DNA of 6,157 nt, taken from contig JAEYVS010000042.1 of the NCBI GenBank assembly GCA_023429265.1, positions 1 through 6,157 on the forward strand, written 5' to 3'. Both the position numbers and the translations under genes were made by a program. Positions 1 to 5,185 of this stretch are shown piece by piece (position 1 is the stretch's first letter; every line of letters begins with the position of its first letter). Below the pieces are notes generated by a model. The model was not told where the DNA came from, ran no database searches, and was given only the letters and a program-made list of their open reading frames with translations. The DNA is from Bacteroidota bacterium (GTDB lineage Bacteria > Bacteroidota > Ignavibacteria > Tepidaquicellales > Tepidaquicellaceae).

Positions 1-34
1 AATATAACTAATAGCCTAAATAGTAACAATGTAA

Positions 35-1258
35 TTAATTTCTGAATAATATCGAAGAATCACCATAACTCAGAAAACGGAAGTTATTTTGGAGAGCGTA
101 TTCATATGCTTTTTTCCAGTCATCCCCTAGAAATGCCGCAATGAGAAGAAGAAGTGTACTTTTTGGCTGATGGAAGTTCGTGATCAAAACATCTGTAAAA
201 ACAAACTTAAAGCCGGGAACTATCATTATCCCGGTCTGAGCGGAAATTTGGTCATTCTGAGTAGTTTTCAGGTGATTTTTGAGTATTTCGAGGGCTTTTT
301 GAGCATTTATTGGCGTATTTTGACTAAAATAAGGTTGAAATTGTTCAATATCTGCATCAGCTTTATTATTAAGGATATTACCAGCAATGTAAGGCAGGCT
401 TTCCACTGTTCGAAGTGAAGTAGTACCCACACAGATCACCGTCATATTCTTTGCAATTGCATCCGATAAAGCATCGATCGTTGCTCTTGGAATGGTAACA
501 AATTCATTATGCATAATATGATCCCCGATAAGTTCGGATTTTACAGGCTTGAATGTACCGGCTCCAACGTGCAGTGTGACTTTCGCGGTTTCGATCCCCT
601 TCTGATTTAATGAGGAGAGGATTTCATCAGTAAAATGCAGTCCGGCTGTAGGGGCGGCGACAGAACCTTCCTGCTCTGCATATACTGTCTGGTAGCGGGT
701 TTTATCTGAATCTTCTGCTTCACGTTTTAGATATGGCGGAATTGGCATCTCACCCAAGGAGGCCAGCACATCGGAAAAAGCTATGCCGGTATCCCAGGAG
801 AAGAGTATTATGTGATTGTCCTCATCGCGCCGAAGGTATTCGGCTGAGAGTGTAAATTCATAATCAACTGTTTTTATTGAACTCGAAAGTTTCTCGCCTG
901 TGTCGTGTTTCCATTTACGGAGGTTACCTACCATCGCCGTCCAATCGCAATTATGTTTGGACTGTAATGCCTGTTCAATGGATTGTCCGAATGGTTCAAG
1001 GCAGAGAATTTCAATCGACTTGCTCCCGGGCTTTTCAAAAATGATACGCGCTTGAATTACTTTTGTATCATTAAAAATGAGAAGTGAATTATCCGGTATA
1101 ACATCAACGATGTTTTTAAAAACACTTTCAGAGATATTGCCATCCTTATAGATGAGCAGTTTAGACTCATCGCGATTTTCTAGCGGGAAGCGGGCTATTT
1201 TTTCGTCAGGGAGCTCATACGAATAATCTTCTATCCTGATCTTTTGGGGATCGGTCAT
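35..1258 (-). CDS. queA: S-adenosylmethionine:tRNA ribosyltransferase-isomerase (QueA)
   Basis: QueA transfers and isomerises the ribose part of S-adenosylmethionine onto 7-aminomethyl-7-deazaguanine at tRNA position 34, giving epoxyqueuosine; it is cytoplasmic. The 407-residue product carries the family motifs in order: NDTKVIQAR (63-71), GEMPIPPYLKRE (169-180), the signature AAPTAGLHFT (201-210), HVGAGTFKPV (230-239), MHNE (249-252), GTTSLRTVES (278-287), TNFHQPKSTLLLL (360-372) and YGDSS near the C-terminus. The enzyme of Escherichia coli has about 356 residues; the extra length here lies mainly between GTTSLRTVES and TNFHQPKS (about 290-345), as I recall for Bacteroidota-type QueA. The ATG is chosen because its first bases overlap the TGA of the upstream acetyltransferase gene (ATGA), which suggests translational coupling. 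No Shine-Dalgarno sequence is visible. The stop is TAA; the 34 bases beyond it hold no convincing terminator. Identification is near certain. Confidence 0.97.
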   Translation of the reverse strand: MTDPQKIRIEDYSYELPDEKIARFPLENRDESKLLIYKDGNISESVFKNIVDVIPDNSLLIFNDTKVIQARIIFEKPGSKSIEILCLEPFGQSIEQALQSKHNCDWTAMVGNLRKWKHDTGEKLSSSIKTVDYEFTLSAEYLRRDEDNHIILFSWDTGIAFSDVLASLGEMPIPPYLKREAEDSDKTRYQTVYAEQEGSVAAPTAGLHFTDEILSSLNQKGIETAKVTLHVGAGTFKPVKSELIGDHIMHNEFVTIPRATIDALSDAIAKNMTVICVGTTSLRTVESLPYIAGNILNNKADADIEQFQPYFSQNTPINAQKALEILKNHLKTTQNDQISAQTGIMIVPGFKFVFTDVLITNFHQPKSTLLLLIAAFLGDDWKKAYEYALQNNFRFLSYGDSSILFRN

Positions 1259-1689
1259 TTCAGATCTATCTTCATTTCATAATGAGGGCCTATATGAGGT
1301 ATGTCAAACTCAGGAGATATTACATCGAAACCAAACGTACGGTAAAATCCCGTAGCGGAAGTTCGGGCATTGCACCACAAATAATCTATGTTATTTTCCT
1401 TGAGCACCCGTATACCCGCGTCCAGTATGCGTTTACCAAAACCTTTGCCCTGGTATTCCGGGTTCGTAGCCATGCTCCTGAGCCGGTAACCTTCGCCTTC
1501 AAAGCCTTCTTTATTTTCTTTGTAAAAGGAAGCTATGGAGATAAGATTATTTTCTTCGAAAAGCCCGAGGTGAAAAGTAGTTTCATCCTCATCGCCGGGG
1601 AAGATGCCTTCCTCCATCGGCCTGCCCGGACGAAGCACGGACATTCTGAGAGGTAGGACTTCTTTAATGTTACATTTTTTTATTTCCAT
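1255..1689 (-). CDS. GNAT-family N-acetyltransferase, substrate unknown
   Basis: This is a 144-residue single-domain protein of the Gcn5-related N-acetyltransferase fold, which moves an acetyl group from acetyl-CoA to an amine. The acetyl-CoA pyrophosphate loop is clear: after the strand YRLRSMATNP (68-77) comes Q80-G-K-G-F-G85, matching Q/R-x-x-G-x-G/A, followed by helix KRILDAGIRVLKE. The C-terminal part, with CNARTSATGFYRTFGFDV (106-123), matches the usual motif B region in which an aromatic residue contacts CoA. The N-terminal LRPGRPMEEGIFPGDEDE (19-36) looks like the substrate side of a small conserved GNAT subgroup I have seen described only as acetyltransferase. The gene lies 21 bp after the lipoprotein gene and overlaps queA by 4 bp, so it is the middle gene of a probable three-gene operon. 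The length is normal for a one-domain GNAT. Neither its context nor its sequence identifies the substrate. Confidence 0.85.
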   Translation of the reverse strand: MEIKKCNIKEVLPLRMSVLRPGRPMEEGIFPGDEDETTFHLGLFEENNLISIASFYKENKEGFEGEGYRLRSMATNPEYQGKGFGKRILDAGIRVLKENNIDYLWCNARTSATGFYRTFGFDVISPEFDIPHIGPHYEMKIDLK

Positions 1690-1710
1690 ATGGTAACTAA
1701 AATCCCGATA

Positions 1711-2373
1711 TTATTTATTATTTACAAGTACCTTTCCGTAATCCTTTATGGAAAAAAAGAGATCATTCCCGCTGACCACCATTGAAGTAGATACCGGGAG
1801 ACCGGAATATTCAAGCGCAGAAGCGACCCAGGTATTGCAGGTGTTAAACAGGTGGTAATCTCCGTTAGCTTTATAGAAGTAAATTATGTTTCCACGATTT
1901 TCGAGAAGTTGGGATTGGTTATTTTCTTTCCTAAATGTATCTCCGATGTAGCGGCTTAGTTTTCTGAATTCCTCACGGGTCAGGTGAAACGCTATACAGT
2001 ATGTAAAAGTCTCATAATATGTTTCTACGGGTATGTTGAATGTTCTGATCTTTAATGCGGATGATGTAGGTGAAAATAATGCCCTCGCGGCAAGAGACAG
2101 GTCGATGCCTGGGATTCGGTAATATTCTTCATCTCCCCAGCCGATATCGAGATATTCATTTCCTGCGAAGTCTTTTATTTCAGGTATGTCGTCTTCTGAG
2201 ATGTCGCTGAGTTTTAATATTATCCCGGTGTGCCACCCCTGGTTCAGTACATATACTGTGTAAGGGAAATTCTCCGTAGAATCTCTCGCAGAAAATTCCT
2301 CTGAAGAAGAGCATCCGGATGAACATCCTGCAAGGCAGATAAAACTTAATATTATGATAATGCGAAATGACAT
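1711..2373 (-). CDS. DUF2459-type lipoprotein, possible permuted papain-like fold
   Basis: The 220-residue product starts with a lipoprotein signal peptide: R4, a hydrophobic run IIIILSFICL, and lipobox L14-A-G-C17, so the mature protein begins at Cys17 and is membrane-anchored on the far side of the inner membrane, probably in the outer membrane. A short Ser-rich tether (18-36, with a second Cys at 21) leads into a domain that I recognise as DUF2459 (the TIGR02117 type once noted near urease genes). Conserved-looking patches are LNQGWHTGIIL (43-53), the IGWGDEEYY segment (77-85), a middle SLAARALFSPTSSALKI stretch, and NTCNTWVASALEYSG (177-191). The order His48 then Cys179, with HTGI and a Cys at the start of a helix, resembles permuted NlpC/P60 or LRAT-like papain folds; that is my inference. 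No function is established from the sequence. It is the first gene of the minus-strand unit, and it could be a substrate of the Lnt encoded nearby. No Shine-Dalgarno sequence precedes the ATG. Confidence 0.85.
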   Translation of the reverse strand: MSFRIIIILSFICLAGCSSGCSSSEEFSARDSTENFPYTVYVLNQGWHTGIILKLSDISEDDIPEIKDFAGNEYLDIGWGDEEYYRIPGIDLSLAARALFSPTSSALKIRTFNIPVETYYETFTYCIAFHLTREEFRKLSRYIGDTFRKENNQSQLLENRGNIIYFYKANGDYHLFNTCNTWVASALEYSGLPVSTSMVVSGNDLFFSIKDYGKVLVNNK

Positions 2374-2377
2374 ATTG

Positions 2378-2392
2378 AAATCTAAGAGATTT
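2378..2392. repeat. Short inverted repeat just upstream of the lipoprotein start
   Basis: AAATCT, a 3-base spacer AAG and AGATTT form a perfect 6 bp dyad, 5 bp upstream of the lipoprotein ATG and downstream of the proposed promoter. It could be a small operator or a weak hairpin in the leader at the ribosome entry site. The arms are short and AT-rich, so chance is a fair explanation. Confidence 0.3.
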
Positions 2393-2404
2393 AGTAATTT
2401 AATA

Positions 2405-2433
2405 CAACAATATCCGCTTATTAGAAATTCAAA
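2405..2433 (-). promoter_or_regulatory. Candidate Bacteroidota-type promoter for the lipoprotein-GNAT-queA unit
   Basis: Read on the minus strand, TTTG (2433-2430) is followed after 17 bases by TATTGTTG (2412-2405), which matches the Bacteroidota -7 consensus TAnnTTTG at five of six fixed positions; the -33 box matches the TTG core. The spacing is at the short end of the accepted range. Transcription would begin near 2400, giving a leader of about 27 bases before the ATG at 2373, which is reasonable. In AT-rich DNA such matches arise by chance, so confidence is modest. Confidence 0.4.
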
Positions 2434-2440
2434 TGGCTCG

Positions 2441-2457
2441 TAAATAATGATAAATAA
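2441..2457 (+). repeat. Heptamer direct repeat at 10 bp spacing upstream of ispF
   Basis: TAAATAA occurs at 2441-2447 and again at 2451-2457, exactly 10 bp apart, so both copies face the same side of the helix. The pair ends 17 bp before the ispF ATG. It may be a regulator site or simply an AT-rich upstream tract; the sequence alone cannot decide. Confidence 0.3.
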
Positions 2458-2474
2458 CCGTAATTTGTGATATT

Positions 2475-2954
2475 ATGGACAATCCACCATTTAAAATAGG
2501 TTTTGGGTATGATATTCACCGTTTTGCCGATGACCGGAAATTCATTCTCGGCGGTGTAGAAATTCCTCACAAAAAGGGATTAGCGGGGCATTCGGATGCG
2601 GATGTACTTCTTCATTCCTTATGCGATGCAATTTTAGGAGCGGGAGGATTTGAGGATATCGGGCATCAATTTCCGAATAATGATCCTAAATTCAAAGACA
2701 TATCGAGCCTTGTACTTCTGGAAGAGTGTTACAAGCTCATCAGCAATGATGGCTGGAAGATCGGAAATACGGACACGATGGTTATACTTGAGGTTCCAAA
2801 AATATACCCGCACATTCCTGAAATGAAAGAAAAGATCTCATCGATAATTAAATGTGAAGCGGTTTCCATAAAAGCTACTACGAATGAAGGGCTGGGGTCT
2901 TTAGGACGTGAGGAAGGCTGTGCTGCCTACTCAGTAGTGATGCTCTATAAATAA
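2475..2954 (+). CDS. ispF: 2-C-methyl-D-erythritol 2,4-cyclodiphosphate synthase (IspF)
   Basis: IspF converts 4-diphosphocytidyl-2-C-methyl-D-erythritol 2-phosphate into 2-C-methyl-D-erythritol 2,4-cyclodiphosphate with release of CMP, in the MEP isoprenoid pathway; it works as a cytoplasmic homotrimer. At 159 residues the length is typical. The metal ligands are all present: D13 and H15 in GFGYDIHRF (9-17) and H47 in GHSDADVLLHSLCDAILGA (38-56). The IGHQFPNNDPKFKDISS segment (62-78) and the nucleotide-contacting KATTNEGLG loop (133-141, with T135, T136, E138) also match the family. The ATG at 2475 leaves the usual short lead before the first strand; no Shine-Dalgarno sequence is visible. 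It is first in a plus-strand unit, 6 bp ahead of the PAP2 phosphatase gene. Nothing in the sequence suggests it is defective. The presence of this gene says the organism uses the MEP route rather than mevalonate. Confidence 0.98.
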   Translation: MDNPPFKIGFGYDIHRFADDRKFILGGVEIPHKKGLAGHSDADVLLHSLCDAILGAGGFEDIGHQFPNNDPKFKDISSLVLLEECYKLISNDGWKIGNTDTMVILEVPKIYPHIPEMKEKISSIIKCEAVSIKATTNEGLGSLGREEGCAAYSVVMLYK

Positions 2955-2960
2955 AGCAAT

Positions 2961-3521
2961 ATGGATATATTATTTTATTTAGATAATCTTGACGCGTTTT
3001 TGTTCTCATTCTTTAATGGGACACTGGCGAATCCGGTCTTCGACCGGTTTATGCCTTTCATTACTGAGACTAAGCATTGGTACATATTTTATGTATTAGT
3101 TGGGTTATACCTTCTTGTATTTGGGGGACCGAGGGGGAGAGTGCTGGTAATCACCGCCATAATCCTCGTCACTTGCAGCGACCAGCTGTCGGGATTTTTA
3201 AAGGAAGTATTTCACAGGGTTCGTCCCTGCCATTCCCTGCCAAATGTGAATCTGCTGGTAGGGTGTACGGAATCATATTCATTTCCATCGAACCACGCAG
3301 TGAATAATTTTGCGGGTGCATATTTATTTACATACTTTTATCCAAAGCTAAAATGGTGGTTCTACACAGGTGCAATAATCGTAGCAATGTCACGGGTTTT
3401 CTGCGGGGTGCATTACGTTTCTGATGTGGCTGCAGGCGCTGCCATTGGAATTCTTATAGGGATGGGCATTGTTTACTTATGGAAACTGGTCAACGAAAGG
3501 TTTAAAATTCTCAAAGCTTGA
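2961..3521 (+). CDS. PAP2-family membrane phosphatase, possibly undecaprenyl-diphosphatase-like
   Basis: This 186-residue integral membrane protein belongs to the type 2 phosphatidic acid phosphatase family, which removes phosphate from lipid phosphates or pyrophosphates. All three catalytic blocks are present: K81-x6-R88-P89 (KEVFHRVRP), the central PSNH block (P109-S110-N111-H112) where classic members have PSGH, and S144-R145-x5-H151-x3-D155. H151 should be the nucleophile, with D155 supporting it, and H112 the proton donor. Hydrophobic stretches at about 39-55, 60-77, 114-127, 134-148 and 157-175 are likely membrane helices, with the active site facing the periplasm by family rule. It follows ispF by 6 bp and its TGA overlaps the TTG start of lnt, so the three are almost surely one transcript. 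This context favours a substrate in envelope lipid metabolism, such as undecaprenyl diphosphate, but a lipid A or phosphatidylglycerol phosphate phosphatase is equally allowed by sequence. Confidence 0.9.
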   Translation: MDILFYLDNLDAFLFSFFNGTLANPVFDRFMPFITETKHWYIFYVLVGLYLLVFGGPRGRVLVITAIILVTCSDQLSGFLKEVFHRVRPCHSLPNVNLLVGCTESYSFPSNHAVNNFAGAYLFTYFYPKLKWWFYTGAIIVAMSRVFCGVHYVSDVAAGAAIGILIGMGIVYLWKLVNERFKILKA

Positions 3522-5185
3522 ACATCCGTAAATTACTCACAAACAAATATTCGATCTGCATAATGGCAGGGATGTGCTTCGGCTTATCCTTTCCCCCGGT
3601 TAATTTATATTTCCTGGTATTCATTGGGTTTGCGTTATATGCGTATATTGTCACGACGGCGGAAACATACAGGCAAGTGATATTCAGGACGTACGTGATA
3701 TTCCTCGTATGGGAGATGATAGCAATTTCGTGGATAGGATTGAGTGGTTTTACAAAGCCGATCTATTTCCAGGTGATAGGCGGATTGCTCACAGGGGTAC
3801 TGCATCCGATCTTTTATTTTTTACCTCCCACGATAATTTTCTTTTTTATTGCGCGAAACGTAAAGTTCAAAAAGCACCAGGAGCTCATACTTTTATTCCT
3901 GCCGCCCATATGGATAGCATTTGAATACCTTCAGATACTTAATGAGTTTACATTTCCCTGGCTTTCGCTGGCATACACTCAGACATATAACCTGAGTAAG
4001 ATACAATACATTGAGATAACCGGGATGTACGGAATCTCTCTCTGGATATGTGTCATAGGGTTGATGCTTTTTTATGGTTACAGGAGGATATCGAGAAAAA
4101 AATGGCAGCTGAAAAGCCGGCAGACAGTCACTTTCGCAGCTATGATTGTTTTGGTGTATTTTCTGCCGAATATATATGCGATGGTAACTTCCTCATATGA
4201 TAAGTACACTCAGAACTTCGATGACGGAAAATTACCCGTCGGCATAATCCAGCCGAATAAGAACCCCTGGTTTAAGTGGGATTCGGATCACTTTGAGATT
4301 ACAAAGGAGTATGTAGGGCTTATGGAAAAGTCTTCACAGATGAAGCCGAAACCGGAACTGATAATACTGCCCGAAACATCACTTCCATATGTGATGAGGA
4401 TGCCGATCAATGAATCGAAACATATGTTCATAAAAGAATTCGTTGTGACCAGCGGAATTCCTGTGCTGATTGGAACACCGGACATTTTGTATTATCCGGA
4501 TTCGGGATATGTACCGCCTGATGCGAGGGTATTTTCGGATGGTGAGAAGTATGACATATTTAATTCCGCCGTCCTGGTAGAAAAAGGTGTAAAGAGGGAA
4601 GAGTACCAGACTCACGATAAGTTTAAACTGGTGATTGGCAGCGAAAGGATGCCGTACCAGGACAAAGCTCTTTTCCTGCAGGATTTTATTAAGTGGTCTG
4701 TGGGACTGAGTAATTTTCAAATAGGGAAGGATACGGTGGTATTTAATCTCGATGACAAATATGAATTTAACACCGCAATTTGTTATGAATCGGTATTCCC
4801 GAATTTCATCAGGGAATATGTCGACAGAGGTTCGGAGTTCATTGTGATAATAACCAATGACGGATGGTGGGGAAAATTATTCGGGACTTACCAGCATAAT
4901 CAGTACGCAGTATTCCGCTCCATTGAGAATAGACGGTGGATCGCAAGAAGCGCAAACACGGGTATTTCCTGCACAATAGATCCTTACGGGAATATGTACG
5001 ATGCCACTCCCATAAACGAAAGGGTTGTCTTTAATACTGAAATAGGTATAAGGAAAGAGAAGACCTTTTACACAAAACACGGTGATATCCTGGCAAACGT
5101 AATGCTATTCCTTATGTTGTCAGGTTTTGCATACGCAATTATTTTGAAGTACAGGAACAAGAAAAAAACTACATTAGAGTCCTGA
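3518..5185 (+). CDS. lnt: Apolipoprotein N-acyltransferase (Lnt)
   Basis: Lnt moves an acyl chain from a phospholipid to the free amino group of the lipoprotein N-terminal cysteine, the last step of lipoprotein maturation, on the outer face of the inner membrane. The 555-residue product has about seven N-terminal membrane helices (roughly 12-222), a periplasmic nitrilase-like domain (about 238-510) and a final helix (about 521-543). The catalytic triad is visible: E286 in LPETS, K368 in THDKFKLV and C422 in AICYES. E376, eight residues after the Lys, fits the essential second Glu, and NDGWWG (447-452) the conserved loop. The usual LVPFGE is LVIGSE here. The protein is about 40 residues longer than that of E. 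coli, mostly from an insert near 324-346. The proposed start is a TTG whose last two bases begin the TGA of the preceding gene; an in-frame ATG at 3563 (residue 16) would cut into the first helix and has no better ribosome site. The 3' end overlaps the convergent SPOR gene by 12 bp. Confidence 0.96.
   Translation: MNIRKLLTNKYSICIMAGMCFGLSFPPVNLYFLVFIGFALYAYIVTTAETYRQVIFRTYVIFLVWEMIAISWIGLSGFTKPIYFQVIGGLLTGVLHPIFYFLPPTIIFFFIARNVKFKKHQELILLFLPPIWIAFEYLQILNEFTFPWLSLAYTQTYNLSKIQYIEITGMYGISLWICVIGLMLFYGYRRISRKKWQLKSRQTVTFAAMIVLVYFLPNIYAMVTSSYDKYTQNFDDGKLPVGIIQPNKNPWFKWDSDHFEITKEYVGLMEKSSQMKPKPELIILPETSLPYVMRMPINESKHMFIKEFVVTSGIPVLIGTPDILYYPDSGYVPPDARVFSDGEKYDIFNSAVLVEKGVKREEYQTHDKFKLVIGSERMPYQDKALFLQDFIKWSVGLSNFQIGKDTVVFNLDDKYEFNTAICYESVFPNFIREYVDRGSEFIVIITNDGWWGKLFGTYQHNQYAVFRSIENRRWIARSANTGISCTIDPYGNMYDATPINERVVFNTEIGIRKEKTFYTKHGDILANVMLFLMLSGFAYAIILKYRNKKKTTLES

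Larger units (their letters stand above)
2374..2474. promoter_or_regulatory. Divergent intergenic region between lipoprotein gene and ispF
   Basis: This 101 bp AT-rich stretch is the only sizeable noncoding segment in the window and must hold the start signals of both units unless transcription reads through from elsewhere. On the minus strand there is a fair Bacteroidota-like promoter (listed separately). On the plus strand TAATTTG at 2461-2467 recalls the -7 element TAnnTTTG but is one base short, lies only 7 bp before the ispF ATG and has no TTG at the right distance, so it is weak. The region also contains a short inverted repeat and a heptamer direct repeat (listed separately). I see no riboswitch-like fold, small ORF or RNA gene. 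Confidence 0.6.

Noticed and set aside
1..34. Possible terminator after queA
   Set aside because: Only a 4 bp ACTA/TAGT stem with mismatches and no following T-run on the transcript; not enough to call.
1282..1656. A 124-codon plus-strand open frame opposite the acetyltransferase gene
   Set aside because: It lies wholly antisense to a GNAT gene with clear motifs; its translation is low-complexity and matches no family I know.
2461..2467. TAATTTG as the -7 box of an ispF promoter
   Set aside because: It is one base short of TAnnTTTG, has no TTG at the right distance and would make the transcript nearly leaderless; mentioned only as a weak possibility.
4379..4720. A 113-codon minus-strand open frame inside lnt
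   Set aside because: The lnt frame here encodes the catalytic Lys region and is plainly the real one; the antisense product has no recognisable domain.
5162..5180. Possible terminator for the SPOR gene (T-run on the minus strand at 5162-5168 just after its stop)
   Set aside because: No stable hairpin precedes the T-run; only a 3 bp CCT/AGG dyad is present, and the run is explained by Lys codons at the end of lnt.
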